A DNA stretch of 23,062 bases from a virus. The stretch lies in IMG/VR virus record IMGVR_UViG_3300012936_003905, positions 1 through 23,062 of that record. One strand, given 5' to 3'. The notes below the pieces were generated by a model. The model did not search any database, was not told the DNA's origin, and saw nothing but the letters and a program-made list of their open reading frames with translations. Below, piece after piece: positions 6,041-13,441 of the stretch; the first letter of the stretch is position 1, and every line of letters starts with the position of its first letter. The position numbers and the translations under genes are program-made.

Positions 6041-6245
6041 CTCGATAGGAATGGCACACGCTTATTTAACTTTAAGTTCATTTAGTAGAGTTAATCCCGT
6101 TAGGGGCGAAATAGAACAACACAAGTATGTCTCAGTAAACGGCGGTATACCCCAACATACCGTCACCTATAAGACGTATAATCGGTTAGGTCAGATTGAA
6201 GAGCCTCAACCAGTTGGGGAGAAAGTAAATATTAATGTCAAGTAA
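6030..6245 (+). CDS. Small hypothetical protein, 71 aa
   Basis: The start chosen is 6030 (MSIDSIGMAHAYLTLSSFSR) because AAGGAGAT sits just upstream; the longer in-frame ATG at 5955 lies inside the preceding gene and has no site. The product has a short N-terminal helix, then polar residues. Function unknown. It overlaps the next gene by 11 bases. Confidence 0.6.
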   Translation: MSIDSIGMAHAYLTLSSFSRVNPVRGEIEQHKYVSVNGGIPQHTVTYKTYNRLGQIEEPQPVGEKVNINVK

Positions 6246-6480
6246 TTGGATAAAATGTGAAGATAAAATGCCTGATGTGGGGCAAAAAGTATGGTATTAT
6301 TTTGAGCCTGTTGGAAGGCATCGTGGTACCTTCGATGGTTGGTATGTCGATGAGGAAGGCAAGCAATGGAGTGGTATGCATATGTTTAGTTGTAGTTATG
6401 GTTGGTTGACTGGTGATGTTACTCACTGGCATGAAGACCAGGAAGAAGTACCTGATGAACCTATTACTGAGTTCCATTAA
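6235..6480 (+). CDS. DUF551-like small protein, 81 aa
   Basis: Begins MSSNWIKCEDKMPDVGQKVW and contains GDVTHWHEDQEEVPDEP. This is the layout of DUF551 phage proteins: W-I-x-C-x-x-x-x-P opening, a central beta region, then THW-x(4-6)-P close. The family is common in phages and has no established function. GGGGAGAAAG lies upstream, and the stop overlaps the next ATG (TAATG). Confidence 0.65.
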   Translation: MSSNWIKCEDKMPDVGQKVWYYFEPVGRHRGTFDGWYVDEEGKQWSGMHMFSCSYGWLTGDVTHWHEDQEEVPDEPITEFH

Positions 6481-7040
6481 TGAACCTATTCATTCTTAAT
6501 AAAGATCCTATCATCGCTGCTCAGCAGCAGTGTGATAAGCATGTAGTTAAGATGCCTTTAGAGAGCGGTCAAATGTTATCGACCGCTCATCGTCTTTTAG
6601 ATGGCGATGAATATTTTGAAATTAACGAAAAAGGTAGAAAACTAAAACGTTGGAAGCTAGATGACTATAGAGAAGATATTCTTTACAAAGCAGTTCATCC
6701 TAAGCATCCTTGCACACTATGGACAATGGAATCTTCTGCAAATTATAGATGGCATTACGAGCATTTTAGAGCATTAGCAAAAGAGTTCGAATATAGGTAT
6801 GGCAAGCAACATTCTACTTGGGTTGATTTACATGAGACATTAGCCATGTTACCCAAGAATATACCATTGAAAAATAGCATGACTCCTTTTAAACTTGCTA
6901 TGGGAGTTGCCCCTGACTGCATAAATATTGCTGACCCGGTAGGTTCATATCGAAAGTTTTACATGACTAAACAATATAGATTTAGCATGGAGTGGACAAA
7001 AAGACCTATACCAGAATGGTTCGAAAAAGCAGTTGCTTAA
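6480..7040 (+). CDS. Pyrimidine-dimer DNA glycosylase-like (Pyr_excise-type) protein
   Basis: 186 residues beginning MNLFILNKDPIIAAQQQCDK, then HVVKMPLESGQMLSTAHRLLDG. This N-terminal pattern is shared by marine T4-like phage proteins that resemble the T4 DenV/Pyr_excise glycosylase family, and the size is right. If active, it would excise UV-induced pyrimidine dimers, useful for a surface-ocean virus. I cannot confirm the catalytic N-terminal residue or lyase chemistry from sequence alone, so the enzymatic role is tentative. It is the last gene of the early unit from the 5152 promoter; no clear terminator follows. Confidence 0.6.
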   Translation: MNLFILNKDPIIAAQQQCDKHVVKMPLESGQMLSTAHRLLDGDEYFEINEKGRKLKRWKLDDYREDILYKAVHPKHPCTLWTMESSANYRWHYEHFRALAKEFEYRYGKQHSTWVDLHETLAMLPKNIPLKNSMTPFKLAMGVAPDCINIADPVGSYRKFYMTKQYRFSMEWTKRPIPEWFEKAVA

Positions 7041-7100
7041 AATTATTTTTCAAAAAAATCATAACCCATTGATTTTTAAGCAAATAAAAATGCAATTATT

Positions 7101-7156
7101 TTTGCTAGACCGGTTGACATTTCCGGTTGGAGCCATTATATTAATAGTATGATGAT
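7101..7156 (+). repeat. Promoter-containing repeat, copy 1
   Basis: The left half TTGCTAGACCGGTTGACATT and the right half TATATTAATAGTATGATGAT recur at 9514-9569 with the same spacing, while the 15 bases between differ. Duplicated regulatory DNA in front of the VWA and AAA+ genes. Confidence 0.8.
7114..7142 (+). promoter_or_regulatory. Early-type promoter of the VWA gene
   Basis: CCGGTTGACA (TTGACA 7114-7119), 17-bp spacer, TATATT 7137-7142. The predicted start near 7149 argues for the ATG at 7173 rather than 7149. Confidence 0.85.
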
Positions 7157-7172
7157 TAATAAAGAGGTAGTT

Positions 7173-9446
7173 ATGTCACAGACACTTACACAGAAGTCAA
7201 TCCTCGCTCGACTCCTAGCAAAGGAGAATATCGAGGTTGTCCAAGGTAACTATCAAACTGCTTTCTTTGATGTTGAGAATCGTGTTTTGGGCTTGCCCCA
7301 CTTCAAAGATGTTTCCAAAGATTTATATGACCTTCTCGTAGGACACGAGGTTGGTCATGCTTTGTATACACCTGCTGATGGTTGGCATGATTCTGATAAA
7401 GAAATCCCAGGTGTTCCTCGAGCATTCGTTAATATTGTAGAGGACATTCGTATTGAGAAGAAAATCTTACGTGAGTATCCAGGTCTTATTGGTGGATTCA
7501 AGCGTGGTTATAATGATCTTCTTGAAAAGAATTTCTTTGGTATCAAAGATAAAAATGTGAATGAGATGTCTTTTATGGACCGTCTCAATATTTTCGCAAA
7601 ATCTCGTGGTTTGGTTGATGTTGAATTTTCAGAAGAAGAAAAGCCTTACTTAGACATGGCAATGAAAGTTGAGAAGTGGGAAGATGTTCTTTCAACTTGT
7701 AAAACAATTGCTGAGTGGTTAGGTTCAAAATCTGATGAAGATAAAAAAGAAGAACAAGAAGTCGAGATTGAGATTCCTGTCATGGCAATGCCTGATGAAA
7801 ACTCAGATGATGATGTAGAGCAAGAAGAACAAACTTCTGGTAACGATGGTGAAGATGACCAACCAGAAGAACAAGAAGAAGATTCTGATGGTTCAAGCTC
7901 AGACGAAAATGATGAGCAAGAAGAAGAACAAGATTCTGACTCATCTGATGGCGCTTCAGACGATGTTGAAGAGGAAAAAGAAGAAGAAGCAAAACTAGAG
8001 CCTGCTCAAACAGGTGGTAGTGATGCTGGTAACACTCATCAAGATCCTCTTGCGACTAATACAGATGAGACATTCCGTGAAAATGAAAAATCTCTTGTCA
8101 ATGATGTAACAGAAAAAGATGGTGTTCTTCATATCAAAGGTATTGCTAGAGAGCAATTTGAAATTTCAAAAGTTTCTTTCAAAGAGCAAGAACAAAAAAG
8201 AAATGAGTTCTTATCAAAAGGATTGACAGGAGCTATTTTTCCTCAAGACAAATATGATGCTTGGTTGAAAGATGCGAAAGTATCAGTCAACGTTTTGGTC
8301 AAAGAATTTGAGATGAGGAAAGCAGCATATCGTACCTTGCGTGCTCGTACTTCGACAAAAGGTTCACTTGATGTAACCAAACTTCACAAGTACAAGTATG
8401 ATGATAACTTGTTTAAGCAGGTTACTCATCTTGCAGATTCAAAATCTCATGGTATGTTGATGTTCATTGACTTTTCTGGTTCAATGAGTCGAGTGATTGA
8501 ATCTGTTCTTAGGCAGACACTTATCTTATCAATGTTCTGTGATAGAGTTGGTATTCCTTATGAAGTATATGGATTTACTGATGCAGGTGGTAAGCTAGAC
8601 CAAGAGCAAAAGTTGTGGTTAGCTAATAATACAATGCATACTAGAATTACTGCCGAGTCTCAAGTTACAGAGATGCTTACTTCTTCGATGAGTAAAGCTG
8701 ATAAGCAACAAGCAGTAAAATACATGTTCAACATCTGGAGGCATTTGTACTACCAGTCAACAATTTATGACACAATGCGAGGCACACCTCTTAACGAGGT
8801 TTACATGGCTGCCCATTATATCTGTGATGACTTTCAAAAGAAGTACAATGTTCAAAAGATGAATGTTACTTTCTTGACTGATGGATATTCAGATCGTCTT
8901 TACTTTACTGAAGGTGATGATATCAAAAGAACTAGAATGCTCGAAAAAGACGGAAAGCCTTCTTGGTTCTCAATTGGTGAAGATAAAAGGCGTTTAGGAA
9001 TGACTGAGCTTGACTTCCGTGGTAACACATTCAAGATCGACATGGCTAGTTATGATAGTGGTTCAAATGAGATAGGTCCACAGCAGGTCCTACTAAACAA
9101 CCTTAAGAAAGAATTTGGTTGCTCTCTTGTTCACTACTTCATTGCTGACTCAGCCCGTGAGTTTCGTTCTCAGATAGGAAGAGTAACTGACTACTCTAAG
9201 TTCGAGAAAGAAGTTCAAAACGCTCGTAAGTCAGGTGCCTTTGTGATTGATAACAATTATGGTTTCGACCGTAGGTTGATTCTCGAGGCCCGTGGAGATA
9301 TCCTAAGGTATCGTGCCGAAGAAGGTGAACTAGAAGTAAACGAGACAATGACTGCTTCTCAGATTGCCACCGCTTTCAAAAAGCAAGCAGGTAGCAAGCA
9401 TAAGAAGAGTTATATATCTCGAAAGTTTGCCGAGATGGTAGCCTAA
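7173..9446 (+). CDS. CobT-like von Willebrand A protein with an N-terminal HExxH metalloprotease-type motif
   Basis: 757 residues from the ATG at 7173 (MSQTLTQKS), chosen because AAAGAGGT precedes it and transcription should begin around 7149. Order of parts: an N-terminal domain with HEVGH (58-62) and NIVED (87-91), the layout of a zinc metallopeptidase with a downstream acidic third ligand; a long Asp/Glu/Ser-rich linker (about 190-280); and a C-terminal VWA domain with the MIDAS motif DFSGS (about 431-435) and a later FLTDG. CobT, the VWA partner of CobS, has a similar acidic-linker-plus-VWA plan. The next gene is a MoxR/CobS-type ATPase behind the same promoter block, so they probably form one AAA+/VWA machine. 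No CobN is seen, so a cobalt-chelatase role is unproven. Confidence 0.8.
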   Translation: MSQTLTQKSILARLLAKENIEVVQGNYQTAFFDVENRVLGLPHFKDVSKDLYDLLVGHEVGHALYTPADGWHDSDKEIPGVPRAFVNIVEDIRIEKKILREYPGLIGGFKRGYNDLLEKNFFGIKDKNVNEMSFMDRLNIFAKSRGLVDVEFSEEEKPYLDMAMKVEKWEDVLSTCKTIAEWLGSKSDEDKKEEQEVEIEIPVMAMPDENSDDDVEQEEQTSGNDGEDDQPEEQEEDSDGSSSDENDEQEEEQDSDSSDGASDDVEEEKEEEAKLEPAQTGGSDAGNTHQDPLATNTDETFRENEKSLVNDVTEKDGVLHIKGIAREQFEISKVSFKEQEQKRNEFLSKGLTGAIFPQDKYDAWLKDAKVSVNVLVKEFEMRKAAYRTLRARTSTKGSLDVTKLHKYKYDDNLFKQVTHLADSKSHGMLMFIDFSGSMSRVIESVLRQTLILSMFCDRVGIPYEVYGFTDAGGKLDQEQKLWLANNTMHTRITAESQVTEMLTSSMSKADKQQAVKYMFNIWRHLYYQSTIYDTMRGTPLNEVYMAAHYICDDFQKKYNVQKMNVTFLTDGYSDRLYFTEGDDIKRTRMLEKDGKPSWFSIGEDKRRLGMTELDFRGNTFKIDMASYDSGSNEIGPQQVLLNNLKKEFGCSLVHYFIADSAREFRSQIGRVTDYSKFEKEVQNARKSGAFVIDNNYGFDRRLILEARGDILRYRAEEGELEVNETMTASQIATAFKKQAGSKHKKSYISRKFAEMVA

Positions 9447-9457
9447 ATAGCAAATAC

Positions 9458-9481
9458 CAATGGGTCTTTCGAGGCCCATTG
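9458..9481 (+). other. Strong hairpin with UUCG loop between the VWA and ATPase genes
   Basis: CAATGGGTCT-TTCG-AGGCCCATTG: a 10-bp stem with one G-U pair, capped by the very stable UUCG tetraloop. It is followed by A runs, not T, on the + strand, so it is not a canonical terminator in that direction. It may protect the 3' end of the upstream mRNA or weaken read-through into the next promoter. Confidence 0.6.
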
Positions 9482-9513
9482 ATAAAAAAAAAATGAAAAA
9501 AAATGAAAAAATA

Positions 9514-9569
9514 TTTGCTAGACCGGTTGACATTTGGACCAAAAATGATTATATTAATAGTATGATGAT
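9514..9569 (+). repeat. Promoter-containing repeat, copy 2
   Basis: Same left and right halves as 7101-7156 with an identical distance between them; only the spacer core differs. Confidence 0.8.
9527..9555 (+). promoter_or_regulatory. Early-type promoter of the AAA+ gene
   Basis: CCGGTTGACA (TTGACA 9527-9532), 17-bp spacer, TATATT 9550-9555. Confidence 0.85.
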
Positions 9570-9588
9570 GAAAAAAGGTGAGTATATT

Positions 9589-10770
9589 ATGAAACTAAAC
9601 AGTGAACAAACTAGCATCCTTGATGCGCTTATGTCTAAGAAGAACAATGAAACCGTCTTTACATGGCGGGAGATCTTCGATACTGCAGTTGAAGTTGGTC
9701 TTACAGAAGGTAAGGCATTTACTTTTGCTAACAAATTTCCAAAAGTAAAGCGAGGTGTCTATAACCTCACCGCTGCAGTAGCCCCACTTAATCCTAACGC
9801 TAACGTGGTAGAGTTGCCTAAGCCGGCGTCTTCTCCTGTAGCGCAACCTAGTGTGGGTAAAATCCAAAGCACCTCATCTGACGAGGTTTATATACCTGCT
9901 AAGGTATCAACGTTTGTGCAGTGGGGACACTTCGCAGACCTGAAGAAAATCATTTCTTCAAAAATGTTTTATCCTACTTACATTGCTGGGTTGTCCGGTA
10001 ATGGTAAGACGTTCATGGTTGAGCAAACTTGTGCTCAGTTAAACCGTGAATATGTCCGTGTCCAGATTACTCCGGAGACTGATGAAGATGACCTTATCGG
10101 TGGATTCCGACTCATCAATGGTGAGACAGTTTTCAGCAAAGGTCCAGTAATCAAAGCTATGGAAGCTGGTGCGGTTCTTCTGATTGATGAGATTGACCGA
10201 GGTTCAAACAAACTCATGGCACTACAAGGTGTCCTAGAGGGTAAGCCCGTTCTCATCAAGAAGACTGGAGAGGTTGTTATTCCTCAACCTGGATTCAATG
10301 TGATTGCTACTGCTAACACAAAAGGTAAAGGTGATGAGGCAGGACGTTTTATTTCTGCTACCATCATCGATGAGGCGTTCCTCGAGCGTTTCACAATCAC
10401 ACTTGAGCAACCTTATCCAACTGCTACGACTGAGAAGAAAATTATTCTCAACCACATGGAAGAATTTGGTGCCACAGACTCTGAGTTTGCTGATGTTCTT
10501 ATCAAGTGGTCAGTAGCGATCCGAAAGACATTTGAGGATGGAGGTGTTGATGAGATTGTCTCAACAAGACGTCTATGCCACATTGTCCAAACATTCTCAA
10601 TCTTCAATAACCAAAAGAAGGCAGTTGAGATGTGTGTGAACCGCTTTGATACAGATACCAAAGCAGCGTTCATTGATCTTTACGAAAAGATCGCAGGAGG
10701 TGAGGACCTTGGCTTGATTGACTCAGCTAATGCATCAGTAGAGAGTACTGAAGACAAGGCTCCCTTCTAA
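9589..10770 (+). CDS. cobS: MoxR/CobS-like AAA+ ATPase
   Basis: 393 residues from the ATG at 9589 (MKLNSEQTS) behind AAAAAAGGTGAG; the in-frame ATG at 9460 lies upstream of the promoter and is rejected. The N-terminal ~65 residues look like a small winged-helix-type domain (TWREIFDTAVEVGLTEGKAF). The ATPase core has Walker A GLSGNGKT (about 133-140), Walker B VLLIDEID (about 191-198), ATANT as sensor 1 and Arg residues typical of the CbbQ/NorQ/CobS clade. Marine T4-like phages often annotate this gene cobS. Such ATPases usually remodel a metalloenzyme with a VWA partner, and the VWA gene here sits directly upstream under a twin promoter. The family is clear; the actual client is unknown. Confidence 0.85.
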   Translation: MKLNSEQTSILDALMSKKNNETVFTWREIFDTAVEVGLTEGKAFTFANKFPKVKRGVYNLTAAVAPLNPNANVVELPKPASSPVAQPSVGKIQSTSSDEVYIPAKVSTFVQWGHFADLKKIISSKMFYPTYIAGLSGNGKTFMVEQTCAQLNREYVRVQITPETDEDDLIGGFRLINGETVFSKGPVIKAMEAGAVLLIDEIDRGSNKLMALQGVLEGKPVLIKKTGEVVIPQPGFNVIATANTKGKGDEAGRFISATIIDEAFLERFTITLEQPYPTATTEKKIILNHMEEFGATDSEFADVLIKWSVAIRKTFEDGGVDEIVSTRRLCHIVQTFSIFNNQKKAVEMCVNRFDTDTKAAFIDLYEKIAGGEDLGLIDSANASVESTEDKAPF

Positions 10771-10774
10771 TACT

Positions 10775-10782
10775 CATAAATA
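10775..10782 (+). promoter_or_regulatory. Possible late promoter CATAAATA
   Basis: Matches NATAAATA in the 60-base gap before 10831. The predicted start would fall right before the hairpin at 10792-10809, which makes use as a promoter for 10831 doubtful. Confidence 0.35.
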
Positions 10783-10791
10783 TCATCACTA

Positions 10792-10815
10792 GGGGGCCTT
10801 AGTGCCCCCGCTTTT
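10792..10815 (+). terminator. Rho-independent terminator after the AAA+ gene
   Basis: GGGGGC (10792-10797), loop CTTAGT, GCCCCC (10804-10809), then GCTTTT. The T run is short, so read-through into 10831 is possible. Confidence 0.7.
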
Positions 10816-10830
10816 ATATGAGGAGAAAAA

Positions 10831-11196
10831 ATGGGTATGTATTATACTTTTGGATTACTTTTCGCAATACTAAACATTCAATATGGCGGAGGGTTTGGAG
10901 CAGAAATGATAGCACTCATGCTTGGATTTTCTGCTACGTTTATTTACTTTTTAGTATGCAGAAGTTTAGTAGGTATTACAGATTTAAAATTTAACATAGA
11001 CGATGATTTTGATCCTTGGTTTTCATTGGCAAGAAAAGCTACAGAATGCTTAGGTGCCACAATGTTAATTATGTTAGGCGATTGGTACGCACTAACAGCT
11101 CTTTTTTCTATGCCCTATATCATTATGACTGCTTATGCAGAAATCTTTGGAACTCTTTTATACTATGGGATTATCGTTATAGATAAAAAAGATTAA
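10831..11196 (+). CDS. Small integral membrane protein, 121 aa
   Basis: AGGAGAAAAA directly before the ATG. Hydrophobic, with probably three to four membrane segments (about 4-26, 28-45, 73-90, 92-115) and a polar loop DLKFNIDDDFDPW between the second and third. No signature I recognise. It converges on the minus-strand operon, and the two stops overlap by four bases, so no terminator separates them. Function unknown. Confidence 0.65.
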   Translation: MGMYYTFGLLFAILNIQYGGGFGAEMIALMLGFSATFIYFLVCRSLVGITDLKFNIDDDFDPWFSLARKATECLGATMLIMLGDWYALTALFSMPYIIMTAYAEIFGTLLYYGIIVIDKKD

Positions 11197-11669
11197 CTAC
11201 CGTGGTTCATAAGTAACCATATAAAACCAATTAAAGCAGAAAGACCGATACAAACAGATACTATGACTAGGAAGACATCAATCCAAAACTGTTGTCTTTC
11301 TTTTTGTTTATATATCATCTCCTGTCGATCTTTTCTAATCTTTACTTCCATCTGAACTAACTCGTTCCACTTAGATGGTCCATGTAGCAAAGAAATCATA
11401 TTCCTTAAATCATCTCGCATTTGATCTGCTTTCAACTTAGCAGCAAATGCATCCATAGCTTCTTGCTCGACTGATTTACTAGCTACCAATTTTTTAAATA
11501 GGGGTGGCTTTTTAGCGGCATCTGATGCTTTATTCAGATCGGACATGGCACCCATCCAGCGACTTAAGTCGCCTGCCATATCTTCTACCTCTCTACCAAT
11601 TTCAAAACCTTTCTTTATAACATTATAAGCGGCAGATGCAGTAGCTAAAGCACTAACTGGATCTATCAA
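11193..11669 (-). CDS. Tail-anchored membrane protein with helical region, 158 aa
   Basis: The N-terminal part starts MIDPVSALATASAAYNVIKK and is a predicted long helix (Ala/Lys/Asp/Glu rich, about 1-120). A single membrane segment near the C-terminus (about FWIDVFLVIVSVCIGLSALI, 128-152) ends in a short tail. AAAGGAGAAATAAAATTG precedes the ATG. It is the last gene of the minus-strand late operon. Similar proteins occur in marine myoviruses without known function. The topology would suit an inner-membrane protein acting during lysis or assembly; that is inference. Confidence 0.65.
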   Translation of the reverse strand: MIDPVSALATASAAYNVIKKGFEIGREVEDMAGDLSRWMGAMSDLNKASDAAKKPPLFKKLVASKSVEQEAMDAFAAKLKADQMRDDLRNMISLLHGPSKWNELVQMEVKIRKDRQEMIYKQKERQQFWIDVFLVIVSVCIGLSALIGFIWLLMNHGS

Positions 11670-11683
11670 TTTTATTTCTCCTT

Positions 11684-12319
11684 TTAATTAGCAAGTGGAT
11701 TATCCAATGCTCTCTGTAGTCGCTTATTAAGTCTGTCTTCTAAGTCCTTTAAGTCACGCTCAACTTTTGTTTCCATCTGTGAGATATTTCTATCTACTTT
11801 ATTATTCAATTCATCCATTCTACTATTGTTAGACTCTGATAAGCGATTTGCTTTTTCATCATAGTCATTCTGAAGTGCATCACGTTTATTCTCAAAACGA
11901 GTTTCGGCATCATCAATTATCTGCCTTGTTTCATTTTCAGAATCACGTAACTTATCTTCCATGCGGTCAACATTTTTTTCAATACCTAAAATATCATCTC
12001 GTAATCCAGATTTAATATCTCTAGTATAGTCGACTGCTTCATTTAATTTTGTTTCAATAATTTCCATACGCTGGTCATAGGCAGCAATCTTATCTTCATA
12101 TTCTTGCTGTTGCTCAACAAAAGCGATTGCATCTTCTATCTTCTGATACATTAGGAACCCACCATAGAGTCCACCAACTATCGTACCTAATATAGTTACA
12201 AGTGCTGTAACACTAACGAATGAAACTTTAATTCCTAAAATTTTAAATTCTTTGCTTTTTAGATTCTCGATATCAGTTTCTATATTTTCGAGACCTTCGC
12301 CAAGATCTTTATTTGCCAT
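11684..12319 (-). CDS. Membrane-anchored coiled-coil protein, 211 aa
   Basis: The start is placed at 12319 (MANKDLGEGLENIETDIENL), with CTGGAGAAG just upstream; the longer ATG at 12349 has no such site. One membrane segment lies at about 37-60 (VSVTALVTILGTIVGGLYGG), followed by about 140 residues of heptad-rich, highly charged helix (for example KSGLRDDILGIEKNVDRMED), probably a long coiled coil in the periplasm or cytoplasm. The design (one TM plus long coiled coil) recalls spanin-like or tail-length scaffold proteins but does not prove either. It overlaps the upstream gene by 11 bases. Confidence 0.65.
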   Translation of the reverse strand: MANKDLGEGLENIETDIENLKSKEFKILGIKVSFVSVTALVTILGTIVGGLYGGFLMYQKIEDAIAFVEQQQEYEDKIAAYDQRMEIIETKLNEAVDYTRDIKSGLRDDILGIEKNVDRMEDKLRDSENETRQIIDDAETRFENKRDALQNDYDEKANRLSESNNSRMDELNNKVDRNISQMETKVERDLKDLEDRLNKRLQRALDNPLAN

Positions 12320-12674
12320 TTTTCTTCTCCAGTTTTTTAATTCGTTCATTTAACTCAGGCCATACTTCGAACTCGTGTAATTCTTTAGATGGGTGAGAGT
12401 CTTTTTCTAATAATTTTATTTTTTCTTCTAATTCATCTATCTTTTTTGTAACATATGGATACTTTTTACGCCATGCATCTGTTGGTTGTTCGAACCATGT
12501 CCAACCCCATCTTTCGACAAGGTAATCTAGAAACATATCAAACTTAGCGTAACACCAAAGGCCTGCTCTTGTGTCCTTAAAGTAAGCAAGGAAAGCAGCG
12601 CCTAAGAGAGAACCTGCTATTGCGGTATAAATCCATAATGTATCGCTTAACATTCTGTCTATTAATTCCATCAT
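12309..12674 (-). CDS. Small membrane protein with C-terminal coiled coil, 121 aa
   Basis: The ATG overlaps the lipase stop (ATGA). The N-terminal hydrophobic segment (LWIYTAIAGSLLGAAFLAYF, about 13-32) is followed by a Trp/Tyr-rich soluble part and a charged C-terminal helix (IDELEEKIKLLEKD and NERIKKLEKK). Either of two adjacent ATGs (12674 or 12671) could be used. Function unknown; it is probably expressed with the lipase and coiled-coil genes. Confidence 0.6.
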   Translation of the reverse strand: MMELIDRMLSDTLWIYTAIAGSLLGAAFLAYFKDTRAGLWCYAKFDMFLDYLVERWGWTWFEQPTDAWRKKYPYVTKKIDELEEKIKLLEKDSHPSKELHEFEVWPELNERIKKLEKKNGK

Positions 12675-13408
12675 TTGTCGCTAGTCCTTAATGCCTCGTA
12701 GTAATTTCCTATCCCATGGTCAAGCATTCCATCGAGAATACCAGAACGCCAACCTCTCCACTTATCTTTAATAGCTTGCCATAAAGTTAATTTTCTGACA
12801 TTACCATAAAAGTTAATATATCTCAATAACCCATGATGCTTATATCCCATTAACCATAAAGGAACAGTCGTAACCAAGTCATTATTATTTTTGTGTCTAT
12901 AATGTAAAACATTACAGGACTTGATAAATGATCTTGTTCCTACTCTAGGACTGCCATATGTATATAAACAGTCAACTGTATCAATTAAATTGAATCTTGA
13001 AGCAGCTATTGTAGCCATTGCACCTCCTAAAGAATGTCCAGTGATATAAAATGTACATTCCTCATGGGATTTCTTATGTGCTTTAATTTGGGACCAAACT
13101 TTTTCAACCTCGTTTTGAAATCCATTATGAACCCATCCACCTGATACTCCTTTATCTGGAAAAGCATTTAAATCTGCTAATATGTCAGAAAGTTCATCAG
13201 GTTCAGTTCCCCTAAATGCAAGCACATAAACACCTGCTGTCTTTTTGGTTGACTTTACCCAAATAGCATGAACCTGGGCACCATCAACGTCCCAAAATTT
13301 ATGATTAGGATATCCCGCTTCTTTAAATTCTTTTTTAGCCTCTTTTCCATCTAGATAAGCTATCTGAGCTAGTTTTGCCATCTCAGCACAGCGTTTAATA
13401 TGTAACAT
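12671..13408 (-). CDS. Class 3 lipase (alpha/beta hydrolase)
   Basis: 245 residues of the Lipase_3 family. The nucleophile elbow is TGHSLGGA (Ser126), followed by the family's YGSPRVG. Asp177 (NNNDLV) and His231 (LDHGIGNYY) complete a plausible Ser-Asp-His triad. AFRGTE (64-69) provides the usual oxyanion region. There is no signal peptide, so the enzyme is made in the cytoplasm. It would hydrolyse acylglycerols or phospholipids. The setting, a late operon with exported and membrane-anchored proteins next to an endolysin, suggests membrane damage at lysis; lipid scavenging is the alternative. TTTAAGGAG precedes the ATG. Confidence 0.85.
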   Translation of the reverse strand: MLHIKRCAEMAKLAQIAYLDGKEAKKEFKEAGYPNHKFWDVDGAQVHAIWVKSTKKTAGVYVLAFRGTEPDELSDILADLNAFPDKGVSGGWVHNGFQNEVEKVWSQIKAHKKSHEECTFYITGHSLGGAMATIAASRFNLIDTVDCLYTYGSPRVGTRSFIKSCNVLHYRHKNNNDLVTTVPLWLMGYKHHGLLRYINFYGNVRKLTLWQAIKDKWRGWRSGILDGMLDHGIGNYYEALRTSDK

Positions 13409-13441
13409 AAAAACTCCTTAAATTGTTATTGTGTCCCAAGA

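Noticed and set aside
6919-6926. CATAAATA inside the Pyr_excise-like gene
   Set aside because: Inside coding sequence, far from a gene start; probably chance in AT-rich codons.
7173-10770. Complete cobaltochelatase for cobalamin synthesis
   Set aside because: Only CobT-like and CobS-like genes are present; the large CobN subunit is not in the window, and the extra HEVGH motif points elsewhere.
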